NCBI GenBank assembly: GCA_947486185.1
Contig: CANKTH010000044.1
Location: 1-37,932 of the forward strand
Direction: 5' to 3'
Source of the DNA: Deltaproteobacteria bacterium
GTDB lineage: Bacteria; Myxococcota_A; UBA796; SXON01
DNA: 37,932 nucleotides
Under the pieces are notes generated by a model. The model did no database searches. It was not told the DNA's origin and saw only the letters and a program-made list of their open reading frames with translations. A program made the translations under genes and the position numbers. The stretch's first letter is position 1. Each line of letters opens with the position of its first letter. Of the stretch, positions 25,919 to 34,448 are shown piece by piece.

Positions 25919-26625
25919 CGAGCGTCCCCCGTAGCCGGCTCGGAAGGGACCGGCGCCGCGAGCACCTCGCCCGAGTACACCACCACCCCGTCGATCACCA
26001 GACCGCCATCGTCCCTCAAGGCCGACGCGACCCCCGTGACGCCGCCAACCGTGACCCGGCGCCCGAGCGTGTGCGCGCGCTCACGCCAGATTCCGAGCCG
26101 ATCCGCCCGATCTCCACCGCGTAAGCTCGTGATCACCACGTCGTGGAGCTCTTCCGCCGTGACCGTTCGCCCCCAGACGCGGCTCACGCTGGTAGCCATC
26201 GGCAGCTCCGCCGGAAAGGTGTCGGTGCTGACGTTGAGGCCGAGCCCGATGAGCACGTAGCGGAGCTCGGCGCCGCGGGTCTCCATCTCGGAGAGGAGGC
26301 CACCCAGCTTACGACCCTCGGAATCTACGAGATCGTTGGGCCATTTCACCCATACGCCCAGGCGTTCAGCGAGGCACGCAGCCACCCCCAGTCCCAGGAG
26401 CGGCGCGAGCGACGCGGGGCCCTCAGGGCGAAGGATCACGGTCGCATAAAGGTTTCCGCGTGGAGACCACCAGCTTCGGCCCCGTGTGCCCCGTCCCGCC
26501 GTCTGGGTTCGTGCCAACACCACCGTGCCGGCTTCGGCGCCCGCTTCGGCCAGGCCACGCGCCACCGACTGGGTGGAGTCCACCTCGTCATGGATCAGGA
26601 CCGGAGGCAGCTTCTCCTCGGCCAC
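25915..26625 (-). CDS. birA: Biotin--[acetyl-CoA-carboxylase] ligase
   Basis: This protein of 236 aa attaches biotin to the carrier protein of acetyl-CoA carboxylase through biotinyl-AMP. GRGTRGRSWWSPRGNLY is the adenylate-binding loop and VKWPNDLV the catalytic Lys segment; EVDSTQSVARGLAE opens the domain, and GLGLNVSTDTFP and the C-terminal SH3-like strand region follow. There is no N-terminal winged helix, so it is the non-repressor (class I) type. The start is GTG at 26625, 5 bp after the phoH-like stop. Its stop overlaps the next ATG. Confidence 0.95.
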   Translation of the reverse strand: MAEEKLPPVLIHDEVDSTQSVARGLAEAGAEAGTVVLARTQTAGRGTRGRSWWSPRGNLYATVILRPEGPASLAPLLGLGVAACLAERLGVWVKWPNDLVDSEGRKLGGLLSEMETRGAELRYVLIGLGLNVSTDTFPAELPMATSVSRVWGRTVTAEELHDVVITSLRGGDRADRLGIWRERAHTLGRRVTVGGVTGVASALRDDGGLVIDGVVVYSGEVLAAPVPSEPATGDAR

Positions 26626-26630
26626 CCGCC

Positions 26631-27986
26631 TCAGAGCCTCTCGGCCGCGGTCTCGGCGAGCGCGCTCCGTTCGCCCTTCCGCAACGTGATGTGACCGGCC
26701 ATCACCGATGTGCGCATACGCTCGGCTACGTAAGAGAGACCGTTGGAGGTGGCATCTACGTAGGGGTTGTCGATCTGCTGGCGATCGCCCGTGAACACCA
26801 CCTTGGTGCCGTCTCCCGCGCGGGTGACGATGGTCTTGGCCTCGTGGGGCGTGAGGTTCTGGGCCTCGTCCACCACCACGAACTGTTTGGGCAAGGATCG
26901 GCCACGGATGTAGGTGAGCGGCTCGATTTCGATGAGGCCCTGGTCCAGCAGGTACTTGTAGGGCGGCCCGCCTCGATGACGCTCCTTCTCGTGTCCCTGC
27001 GCGGTGATGAGGAGCTCCAATGCGTCAAAGATCGGCTTCATCCACGGGTTGAGCTTCTCTTCGGCGGTGCCGGGTAAGAAGCCGATGTCCTTCCCCAGGG
27101 GGAACACCGGCCGGGCCACCACCAACCGACGAAAAGCCTTGTCGTCCGTTACCTTTCGGAGGCCCGCGGCGATCGCCAGTAGCGTCTTGCCTGTGCCTGC
27201 CATCCCGTCGATGGTGACCAGGGGCAGGCTGTCATCGAGCAGGAGGTCGAGGGCAAAAAGCTGCTCCCGGTTACGCGGGAAGACGCCCCATGCCCCCTCT
27301 TTGTGCCGGCCCACGAGCTGAAGCCGGCTCTGGGTGGCGATGAACCGGGTCATCGCGGTCTGGGTGGGCTGCTCCCGGTTCCGCAAGACCACGAACTGGT
27401 GCGGGCAGAGCCCCTCACCTTCGTCGGCCAGGCCGCCGCGCGCGTAGACCTCGGTGACGACCTCGGGAGCGACCTCACGCTCCACGATGCCGGTATAGTC
27501 CTCGTCAATCTCTACGTGGGCGTGCTCGTAGTCCTCTACCAGCACGCCCAGCGCGTCGGCCTTCAGGCGCATGTTGACGTCACGCGTCACGAACACCACG
27601 GGTCCGTTGCCGCGGTCCGCGTTGATCCGCTTGACCATCCGCAAGATGACGTTGTCGGCGCTGTCGGAAGCACCCGCGAAAAGCGCCCGATTATCCGATG
27701 GATCGCCGAGCTCCACCCGGAGACGACCACCGCCGGAGACCGGCACACCGGCCGCGAGGCTGCCGTTCGCCCGCAACGCGTCGAGCGCCCGCGAGACCGC
27801 ACGAGCCGCCCGCCCGCGCTCGGTGAGCTCACGTTTGAACCGGTCTATCTCTTCGATCACCACGATCGGCAGCACGAGATCGTGCTCGTGGAACACGTGG
27901 ATGGCGTTCGGATCGTAGATCAGGACGTTGGTATCGAGGACGTAGGTACGTTTTCCGTCAGGACTGGTCGGGTGCGCCGTGCTCAA
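26631..27986 (-). CDS. PhoH-family protein with N-terminal PIN domain, PhoH2 type (451 aa)
   Basis: The N-terminal PIN nuclease domain starts KRTYVLDTNVLIYDP and shows VVIEEIDRFK and VVFVTRDVNMRLKADALG, providing the acidic metal-binding residues. The C-terminal PhoH ATPase has Walker A GMAGTGKT (261-268), VARPVFPLGKDIGFLPG and Walker B FVVVDEAQNLTPHE. PIN-PhoH fusions act as ATP-dependent RNA helicase/ribonucleases in the few cases studied. The start is TTG at 27986 with GGAG 7 nt upstream; no ATG or GTG gives the full PIN domain. It lies 48 bp after a secreted-protein gene and 5 bp before birA. The family is certain; the cellular target is not. Confidence 0.94.
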   Translation of the reverse strand: MSTAHPTSPDGKRTYVLDTNVLIYDPNAIHVFHEHDLVLPIVVIEEIDRFKRELTERGRAARAVSRALDALRANGSLAAGVPVSGGGRLRVELGDPSDNRALFAGASDSADNVILRMVKRINADRGNGPVVFVTRDVNMRLKADALGVLVEDYEHAHVEIDEDYTGIVEREVAPEVVTEVYARGGLADEGEGLCPHQFVVLRNREQPTQTAMTRFIATQSRLQLVGRHKEGAWGVFPRNREQLFALDLLLDDSLPLVTIDGMAGTGKTLLAIAAGLRKVTDDKAFRRLVVARPVFPLGKDIGFLPGTAEEKLNPWMKPIFDALELLITAQGHEKERHRGGPPYKYLLDQGLIEIEPLTYIRGRSLPKQFVVVDEAQNLTPHEAKTIVTRAGDGTKVVFTGDRQQIDNPYVDATSNGLSYVAERMRTSVMAGHITLRKGERSALAETAAERL

Positions 27987-28034
27987 GCTGGCTCCGGTTC
28001 ACGCGCAACTCCCGGCACCGTTGCCGGGGCGCGC

Positions 28035-28619
28035 TCAAGGAATGTTGAGGGTCAGCACACGCTGCCCGCTGATGAGGCCGGCTGAGGCGCTGCGCTGATA
28101 GCGGACAGGCGGGCTCTCCAGCCGCACCACCCCGTCCTGACCCGCGCTGCCGTTGCCGACGTAGATCGTAAGATTTCCGCCGGCGATCGCCGCGTCCGAC
28201 GCGGCGGTGAATCGAAGCTCGTTGTTCCCGCGCCGAATATGCGCGCTCAAGTCGACAAGCACCTGGGTGTCGCCCGAACGTACCGTGCGTACCAAGGTGC
28301 CATTGACCTCCACCTGGACGGTCTGGCCCGTAGAACCGTCGTCTTCGGTGACCAGCCACCAGGTGTCCTCCACAGGCGGAGCCGCAGCTGACGGCACGAA
28401 CGGGGCGCCGCTGGTCGGAAGCGGAGCCACCGCCGCAGTCGGCAGCGACTCCACCTGCACCTTGTAGCCGGGGGCCTCGATCCAGACCGCGCCCTGGGCG
28501 TCAAACTTCACGGTACAACCCTTCATCTCGATCACGGGCAGCCGGTCGACCTTCACGCCGTTGACGTAGATGGCGCTCGGCGCCGCGACCGCCAGACCGA
28601 GGAGCAGCGCCGCGATCAT
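28035..28619 (-). CDS. Secreted hypothetical protein (194 aa)
   Basis: The ATG at 28619 overlaps the stop of the HU/IHF gene (ATGA). MIAALLLGLAVAAPSA is a short signal without positive residues. The mature protein opens IYVNGVKVDRLPVIEMKGCT, followed by a Pro/Ala linker (about 60-80). A beta-rich domain follows from about residue 84 with alternating strands (TVQVEVNGTLVRTV, NNELRFTAAS), perhaps a carbohydrate-binding-like sandwich. There is a single Cys. I do not recognise the family. It may be periplasmic or extracellular. Its coupling to the HU/IHF gene is probably just operon packing. Confidence 0.75.
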   Translation of the reverse strand: MIAALLLGLAVAAPSAIYVNGVKVDRLPVIEMKGCTVKFDAQGAVWIEAPGYKVQVESLPTAAVAPLPTSGAPFVPSAAAPPVEDTWWLVTEDDGSTGQTVQVEVNGTLVRTVRSGDTQVLVDLSAHIRRGNNELRFTAASDAAIAGGNLTIYVGNGSAGQDGVVRLESPPVRYQRSASAGLISGQRVLTLNIP

Positions 28620-28906
28620 CGGGCCTTCTCCGGGAGGTCGACGAGCTCCCGCAGTTCTTTGCCTGGACGAAACACCGGAAGCCGCTTGGGCGCCACCTCG
28701 ACCTCCTCACCTGTGCGTGGGTTCCGGCCCCGATAACCCGGGTACGACTTGCTCTGCAGGCTGCCGAAACCCCGAAGCTCCACGCGGTCACCCGTCACCA
28801 ACGCCTCGCTGATCCGATCAAAGACGGCGTCCACCGCCCGGGCAGCCCCCTCGAGGGTGAGCCGACGGCGCGCCGCCAGGATCTCCACGAGCTGGGTGCG
28901 CGTCAT
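28616..28906 (-). CDS. HU/IHF-family DNA-bending protein (96 aa)
   Basis: This is a complete small histone-like protein. TRTQLVEILAARRRLTLEGA forms the N-terminal helices, VELRGFGSLQSKSYPGYRGR the first strands, and GRNPRTGEEVEVAPKRLPVF the DNA-binding arm, then PGKELREL. Length and the GRNPRTG arm fit the HU/IHF family; the sequence leans to IHF-beta. It binds and bends DNA, relevant to sigma-54 promoters, which commonly need such bending. The ATG at 28906 overlaps the secF stop (ATGA), and its own stop overlaps the next gene, so it is translationally coupled within the sec run. Confidence 0.95.
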   Translation of the reverse strand: MTRTQLVEILAARRRLTLEGAARAVDAVFDRISEALVTGDRVELRGFGSLQSKSYPGYRGRNPRTGEEVEVAPKRLPVFRPGKELRELVDLPEKAR

Positions 28907-30090
28907 GACGCCTTCACCGTCTCCTTCTTGGAGCCCATGCCGAAGAGGTCGAGGATCCGGTCCTGGTTCTCCTTGAGCATGAGCATGATCGGGCTCGCGA
29001 CATAGATCGTGGAGTAACTGCCGACCAGGATGCCAAACAGCATGGCGATGGCGAAATTCCGGAGCACGGGCTCGCCAAGCAGGAAGGGGATCATCGCCAG
29101 GCCAGTCGCGCCGTTGGTGATGATCGAGCGCGAGAGGGTCTGGTTCACGCTGTCGTTGATGAGCTGGGCAAGGTCCTTCCGCCGGTACTTCTCCATGTTC
29201 TCACGGATCCGGTCGTAGATGACGATCGTGTCGTTGAGCGAGTAGCCCACGAGCGTGAGGATCGCGGCCAGCGTGTTGAGGTCGAACTCCAGCCATGACC
29301 GGCACACGACCCACAAGCCGCACACCAGCGCCGCATCGTGGAAGAGGCAGAGGATCGCGCCCGGAGCGAAGGCAAAGTCAAACCGAACGCCGACGATCAC
29401 CAGGAGCATCAGCAGGGTGACGGCGACCGACAAGATGCCCGCCGTCTTGAGCGATGCACCGACCTTGGGGCCGATCGAGCTCGCGGCCTCGATCTCCACG
29501 CCGCGACCGATGCTGTCGCCCAGGGCGTCCTCGATCTCCTCGGCAGTACCCGGGAGACGCACGTAGATCGTGTTGTCCTCGGGCGAACCCTGCACGCTCA
29601 GGCCCTCGATCGACGAGAGCGCGGCTTGCACCTTTTCCACGGAAACCGGCTCTCCGCGGTAGAGGATCGAGACGCGCGAGCCGACCTCGCTGTCCGGACG
29701 CCACTCTTCGATCCACTGCGCGCCGAAGGCGGCCGCGAGGGACTCCTTCACTGCGTTGACCGCACCTTCGTTGGCGCCGGAGCTGCCCTTGATACGGACC
29801 GCGAAACGGTTGTCGAACTCCGGGCCCTGCTGCTGGATCGCGCCGTCCTCCACGTCGATCTTCTCGAGCGCGGTCACCACCTCCTCTCGGGTGGTCGGCG
29901 CCTGGAAGCGGAACTGCACCTCGGTACCGCCGGTGAAGTCGATACCCCAGCTCGGACCGACGAAAATGAAGAGGAGGATGCTGAGGGTGACCATCACCGT
30001 TGACACCATCGCCCAGCGTTTCCGGGTGGCGATGAAGTCGTAGTAGAAGGTCTTCGGGATCAGCTCGTTGAACTTGAAATCCTGGCTCAT
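28903..30090 (-). CDS. secF: Protein translocase subunit SecF
   Basis: This 395-aa inner-membrane protein works with SecD to pull translocating proteins across using the proton gradient. It has WGIDFTGGTEVQFRF after TM1, a periplasmic P1-like domain (about 60-180), then five TM segments with the conserved VGYSLNDTIVIYDRIRENM and a TM6 GILVGSYSTIYVASP. The periplasmic region is longer than in E. coli SecF, and the C-terminus is short and charged. It starts 7 bp after secD and overlaps the HU/IHF gene by 4 bp at its end. Confidence 0.97.
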   Translation of the reverse strand: MSQDFKFNELIPKTFYYDFIATRKRWAMVSTVMVTLSILLFIFVGPSWGIDFTGGTEVQFRFQAPTTREEVVTALEKIDVEDGAIQQQGPEFDNRFAVRIKGSSGANEGAVNAVKESLAAAFGAQWIEEWRPDSEVGSRVSILYRGEPVSVEKVQAALSSIEGLSVQGSPEDNTIYVRLPGTAEEIEDALGDSIGRGVEIEAASSIGPKVGASLKTAGILSVAVTLLMLLVIVGVRFDFAFAPGAILCLFHDAALVCGLWVVCRSWLEFDLNTLAAILTLVGYSLNDTIVIYDRIRENMEKYRRKDLAQLINDSVNQTLSRSIITNGATGLAMIPFLLGEPVLRNFAIAMLFGILVGSYSTIYVASPIMLMLKENQDRILDLFGMGSKKETVKAS

Positions 30091-30097
30091 CGGGCCC

Positions 30098-31867
30098 TCA
30101 GATGCTCATCGAACGACGGTTACGGTTGGCGAGCTCCAACAGAGTCCGGCTGACAAAAACCCCGGAGTAGAGCGTCGTGAAGATGCCGAGCATGAGCGTG
30201 ACCGCGAAGCCGCGAATGGGCCCGGTTCCATAGGTGTAAAGCACAATGCCGGCAATCAAGGTCGTCAGGTTGGAGTCGAACACCGCCATCCACGCCCGGT
30301 CAAAGCCGACGTCGATCGCCTGCCGGATCGCCTTCCCCTCACGGAGCTCCTCACGGATACGCTCGAACACCAGGATGTTGCAGTCCACCGCCATGCCGAT
30401 AGTGAGCGCGATGCCGCAGATGCCCGGGAGCGTGAGCGTAGCGCCCACCACCGCGAGCAGAGCTACGACAAAGAGTCCGTTGAACGCCAAGACAACGTTG
30501 CCCACGAGGCCCGACCTCCGATAGTAGACCCCCGAGAACAAGAGCACGAGGAAGATCCCACCGAGCGCCGCCGCGACGCCTTCGCGGATCGCGGTCTCGC
30601 CCAGCGAAGCTTTCACCAGGCGCGACTCGCCCACCGAGACCGGCGCCGGCAGGGCGCCTGACCGGAGCACGAGCGCCAGATTGGCGGCCTGCTTGAACTG
30701 GTCGTCCAAACTGGAGGACCCCATGGAGATGCTCGCGACGCCGTCGATACGCTGGCGGATGACAGGCGCGGAGCGGATGTGGGCGTCCAGCACGATCGCG
30801 AAGCGTTTGTTGACGTTGGCGCCGGTGACGTCGGCGAAGATCGCGGCGCCCCGAGGCTTGAACTCGAGCTGCACGTAGTAGCTGCCGTCCTGCCCCGAAG
30901 TGGACACCTGGGCGTCGTTGACGTCGTCCCCGGTGAGGATCGCGACGTCCTTCAGGGCCAGCGGGCTCTGCTGGTAGTCCTCGATCCTGACCTCTTTTCC
31001 GTCTTCGTCCTTCTCGTACTCCCAGAAGAGGTGCTGCTGCAGGGTGAGGTAGTTCTTGTCCTGAAGCCACTCGGACACCCGGCGATCGTCCGCAAACTCC
31101 TCCGGCGAAAGCTCCGCCTTCGCCGCTTTCACCCCGGATTCGAGCTTCTGTACGTCGGCCTCCTCGTCCACCAGAATGAACTCGAGCCGCGCCGTGGTGC
31201 CGATCGCGGCCACCGCCGTGCCGATGTCGCTCTCGCCGGGGAGCTGCACGTCGATGCCCGTCTCGCCCTTACGGGCGATGTTCGGCTCCTTTACGCCCGT
31301 TCCATCGATACGATTCCGGATGGTCTCGAGCGCCTGCTCAACCGACTGCGCGCGGATGCGAGCGGCCTCATCCTCCGACATTTCGAAAAGAAAATATGTT
31401 CTACCCTCTACATCTTCGGAGTGGACATAGGCGTAGTAGCGAAAGCTGCTGCTCAGCAGGGTGCGTACCTGTTCGAGCGTGACGTTGGGCCCAGGCGCCA
31501 CCAGTAGCGCCGCACGGCCGCGCTCCCGTCGGACGTCGGCCAGCGCGACCCCTTGCCGCGCCGCGGCCTGCTTGAGCGGCGTGATGTCCCGCTGGACGGT
31601 GGCGAGCACCGCCTCCTGCGTCTGCACCTCGAGGGTGAGGTCGATACCCCCTTGGAGATCCAGGCCGCGGTTGACCTTGGCGTTGGGCAGCACACGCACG
31701 TACCATGGAGTGGCCTCCGCAGGGGCCTCGTCCTCGGCATCCCGGGCGGCGTAGGCCTCAATCTCTGCCTGAACCTGCTCCCCCGCGAAGGTGGGGATGA
31801 GGATCCACACCGCGAGCACCACCGACGCCGCCACGATCACGAGGCGCGCGATCAGACCCGACTCCAT
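30098..31867 (-). CDS. secD: Protein translocase subunit SecD
   Basis: This 589-aa partner of SecF has an N-terminal TM (about 6-27), then NRGLDLQGGIDLTLEV, the start of the large periplasmic P1 domain. The C-terminal membrane half carries GICGIALTIGMAVDCNILVF and ERIREELREGK, the conserved proton-path segment. An acidic insert (RDAEDEAPAEA, about 42-52) lies just after TM1. The ATG at 31867 shares one base with the yajC stop (TGATG). Spacing to secF is 7 bp; the yajC-secD-secF order is standard. Confidence 0.97.
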   Translation of the reverse strand: MESGLIARLVIVAASVVLAVWILIPTFAGEQVQAEIEAYAARDAEDEAPAEATPWYVRVLPNAKVNRGLDLQGGIDLTLEVQTQEAVLATVQRDITPLKQAAARQGVALADVRRERGRAALLVAPGPNVTLEQVRTLLSSSFRYYAYVHSEDVEGRTYFLFEMSEDEAARIRAQSVEQALETIRNRIDGTGVKEPNIARKGETGIDVQLPGESDIGTAVAAIGTTARLEFILVDEEADVQKLESGVKAAKAELSPEEFADDRRVSEWLQDKNYLTLQQHLFWEYEKDEDGKEVRIEDYQQSPLALKDVAILTGDDVNDAQVSTSGQDGSYYVQLEFKPRGAAIFADVTGANVNKRFAIVLDAHIRSAPVIRQRIDGVASISMGSSSLDDQFKQAANLALVLRSGALPAPVSVGESRLVKASLGETAIREGVAAALGGIFLVLLFSGVYYRRSGLVGNVVLAFNGLFVVALLAVVGATLTLPGICGIALTIGMAVDCNILVFERIREELREGKAIRQAIDVGFDRAWMAVFDSNLTTLIAGIVLYTYGTGPIRGFAVTLMLGIFTTLYSGVFVSRTLLELANRNRRSMSI

Positions 31868-32193
31868 CAGGCCACCTTCTCGGGCTCGGTGAGCCGCTTC
31901 TTGATGGTGTCCCGGTCGACCGTCATGAACGCGTTGGGCGAGAGCTCGAGCACCAACGTGGTGCCTTTCGCCTCGTGGATCCGCGCGTGGATGCCCCCGC
32001 TGGTGACCACCTGGTCGCCCTTCTGCAGCGCGGCGACCACCTTCCGCATCTCCTCCGCCTCCTTGTTCTGGGGACGGATGACCATGAAGTAGAAGATGCC
32101 GACCATCAGCAGGAGCGGCACAAAGAAAGAGTCGAGGATCGACGGCGCGGCGGCATCGGCAGCGATGAACAGCGCGGGATCAGGCATCGGCAT
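31867..32193 (-). CDS. yajC: Preprotein translocase subunit YajC
   Basis: This small single-TM partner of SecDF (108 aa) has TM residues about 22-42 (FFVPLLLMVGIFYFMVIRPQ), then NKEAEEMRKVVAALQKGDQV and the VTSGGIHARI motif typical of YajC. I use ATG 32193, with AGGAG 9 nt upstream, giving MPMPDPALF; the ATG at 32187 is possible, and the longer frame to 32259 is a tgt shadow. The start overlaps the tgt stop by 14 bp. Confidence 0.93.
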   Translation of the reverse strand: MPMPDPALFIAADAAAPSILDSFFVPLLLMVGIFYFMVIRPQNKEAEEMRKVVAALQKGDQVVTSGGIHARIHEAKGTTLVLELSPNAFMTVDRDTIKKRLTEPEKVA

Positions 32194-33346
32194 CGGTCGG
32201 GGCTCCTGAGTTGGCCGTCGGCTCCACGTAGGGGGCCGTCCAGGCCACCGCGCGTTCACGCAGCGCGGCGAGGGCGTCGGGTCCAGCCTCGATCGCCTTG
32301 CGGATGCCGGCGACCAGGCCTTGGTAGAAGGTGACGTTGTGGAGGGTCAAAAGGCGGGGGGCGAGGACCTCACCGGAGGTGAAGAGGTGCCGGAGATAAG
32401 CACGGCTGAAACGGGCGCAGGTGTAACACACACATTTCTCATCCAACGGTCTCGGATCGTCTCGGAAACGGGCGTTCTTGATGTGGATCCTTCCCGCGGA
32501 GGTGAAGAGCCCGCCAAAACGGGCGCTCCGCGTCGGGATCACACAATCAAAGAGGTCCACCCCCGCGATCACGGCCTCAACGATGTCGATGGGGTAGCCG
32601 ACCCCCATCAGGTACCGCGGGCGATCTTCGGGAAGGAGCGGCGCGGTGTAGCGCGCCATCTCAAACAACTCCGCCTTGGACTCCCCGACTGACAGGCCGC
32701 CGATCGCGTAGCCGTCGAGGTCCAGCGCGGTCAGCTCGGCGGCGTGGGCGGCGCGGAGCTCTGGGTAGACGCCGCCCTGCACGATGCCGAAAAGTGCGGT
32801 CTGTTCCGGACGTTTACGCGCGGCGATGCAGCGGTGTAACCATCGGGTGGTGCGCGCCACCGACGTTCGCACCCGCTCGAAACTGGCCGGGTGCTCGACA
32901 CATTCGTCGAAGGCCATCGCGATGTCGACCCCGAGCGCCTCCTGGATCTCGACCGCGAGCTCGGGGGTGAGGAGCCGCCACTGACCGTCCACCGGCGATC
33001 GAAAGCGTACACCCTCCTCTTTCACCTTGGCGAACGCAGCGAGGGAGAAGACCTGGTAGCCGCCCGAGTCGGTGAGGATCGGCCCACTCCAACCCATGAA
33101 CCGATGAAGGCCGCCAAGAGAGCGGATCAGCTCATGCCCCGGGCGAACCCACAGGTGGTAGGTGTTGGCGAGCACGATCTGCGCGCCGCTCTCCTGGAGA
33201 TCGTCGGGGGTCAGCCCCTTGACGGTACCTTGGGTCCCCACCGGCATGAATGCAGGTGTTTCAAAGCTTCCATGTGGGGTTTCGACACGGCCGCGCCTCG
33301 CCGCGCCGGCGCTCGCGAGGCGGGTATACTGGATGGTACGCGGCAT
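32180..33346 (-). CDS. tgt: Queuine tRNA-ribosyltransferase
   Basis: This 388-aa TIM-barrel enzyme swaps guanine-34 for the queuosine precursor in tRNAs with GUN anticodons. It shows LTDSGGYQVFSL with the first catalytic Asp, GIVQGGVYPELR, DLFDCVIPTRSARFGG with the nucleophilic Asp, and a zinc site CVCYTCARF with a later His. Length is normal. It follows queA by 13 bp, the expected pairing because QueA acts after Tgt. Its stop overlaps yajC. Confidence 0.97.
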   Translation of the reverse strand: MPRTIQYTRLASAGAARRGRVETPHGSFETPAFMPVGTQGTVKGLTPDDLQESGAQIVLANTYHLWVRPGHELIRSLGGLHRFMGWSGPILTDSGGYQVFSLAAFAKVKEEGVRFRSPVDGQWRLLTPELAVEIQEALGVDIAMAFDECVEHPASFERVRTSVARTTRWLHRCIAARKRPEQTALFGIVQGGVYPELRAAHAAELTALDLDGYAIGGLSVGESKAELFEMARYTAPLLPEDRPRYLMGVGYPIDIVEAVIAGVDLFDCVIPTRSARFGGLFTSAGRIHIKNARFRDDPRPLDEKCVCYTCARFSRAYLRHLFTSGEVLAPRLLTLHNVTFYQGLVAGIRKAIEAGPDALAALRERAVAWTAPYVEPTANSGAPTDADA

Positions 33347-33359
33347 TCGCGGCGCGGCG

Positions 33360-34436
33360 CTAACACGTTTGTGGGGTGGCGGCGCGGTCCGTGCTGTCGC
33401 TCACCTCGGCCTCGGGCGTGAGCAGCATCGCATCACCGTAAGAAAAGAACCGATACCCCTCATCGATCGCGCGCCGATACGCCGCCATCACCCGGTCGTG
33501 GCCGCCAAAGGCGCTCACCAGCATCAGCAGGCTCGAGCGCGGGAGGTGGAAGTTGGTGAACAGCAGATCCACGTGGCGGAACCGGTGGGGACCCCGGATG
33601 AACAGCTCGGTGCGGCCGAGCCCCGGCCCCGCGGCAGACTCCAGCGCGCGGAGCGTCGTCGTACCGACCGCGACGATCCGACCACCGCCCCGGCGGGCGT
33701 CGGCCACCGCCGCCCAGGTCTCCGGCGGGATCCAGAAGGTCTCCGAATGAAGCTTGCCTTCTTCGAGCTGTTTGGCGCGGAGTGGTAGGAAGGTCCCCGC
33801 GCCGACCGCGAGCGTGAGCCCCGCTCGCGCCACCCCACGGAGCGCCAGTCGCTCCAACAAGGCTCTGCTGAAGTGTAAGCCGGCGGTGGGCGCGGCGGCC
33901 GCAGCGAGCGCTCCGCGGCGAGCGTACACGGTCTGGTAACGCTCTTCGTCCTCCGGACCGGCGTCGCGCCCCAGGTACGGAGGGAGCGGCAACGTGCCCG
34001 CCTCCTCGCACAAGGTCGCCGCGTCGGGCGCCGGGCGTACCCGCCACAGGGTCTCGTCGAGCCGCGCGCCGAGCTCGACGGTGCCGCGCCCGCAACGCAG
34101 CACCTCGCCCGAACGCAGGCGCCGCGCTGGGCGCAAGAGCGCGGCCCACCAGCCTTCTTCGAGCGGCGACGCCAGCATGACCTCAACATGGCCGCCGACC
34201 CGACCCGGCTCGGTCGGTTGGCGTCGCGCCGAGAGTCGGGCTTTCTGCACGAAAACGTCGTTGTATACGAGCAGATCGCCGGGTCGGAGCAGCTCGGGCA
34301 GCGCGAGCACCGGGTGATCTTCTCCGAGGCCCGGACCGAGGTACAACAGCCGCCCGCCGTGTCGTTCCGGAGGCGGAAAGCGCGCGATCTGCTCATCCGG
34401 CAGCGCGAAGTCGTATGGGGCGAGAGGATCCTCCAT
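33360..34436 (-). CDS. queA: S-adenosylmethionine:tRNA ribosyltransferase-isomerase
   Basis: This 358-aa enzyme makes epoxyqueuosine in tRNA. The N-terminus YDFALPDEQIARFPPPERH is characteristic, followed by LLVYNDVFVQKARL, AAPTAGLHFSRALLERL, LTLAVGAGTFLPLRAKQLEEG, HSETFW, IVAVGTTTLRALESA and LLFTNFHLPRSSLLMLVSAF. The domain order is complete, so the gene is intact. It starts 12 bp after the M32 carboxypeptidase stop and precedes tgt. The C-terminal tail (after TPEAEV) is slightly extended. Confidence 0.97.
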   Translation of the reverse strand: MEDPLAPYDFALPDEQIARFPPPERHGGRLLYLGPGLGEDHPVLALPELLRPGDLLVYNDVFVQKARLSARRQPTEPGRVGGHVEVMLASPLEEGWWAALLRPARRLRSGEVLRCGRGTVELGARLDETLWRVRPAPDAATLCEEAGTLPLPPYLGRDAGPEDEERYQTVYARRGALAAAAAPTAGLHFSRALLERLALRGVARAGLTLAVGAGTFLPLRAKQLEEGKLHSETFWIPPETWAAVADARRGGGRIVAVGTTTLRALESAAGPGLGRTELFIRGPHRFRHVDLLFTNFHLPRSSLLMLVSAFGGHDRVMAAYRRAIDEGYRFFSYGDAMLLTPEAEVSDSTDRAATPQTC

Positions 34437-34448
34437 CCGGTGCGCCGG

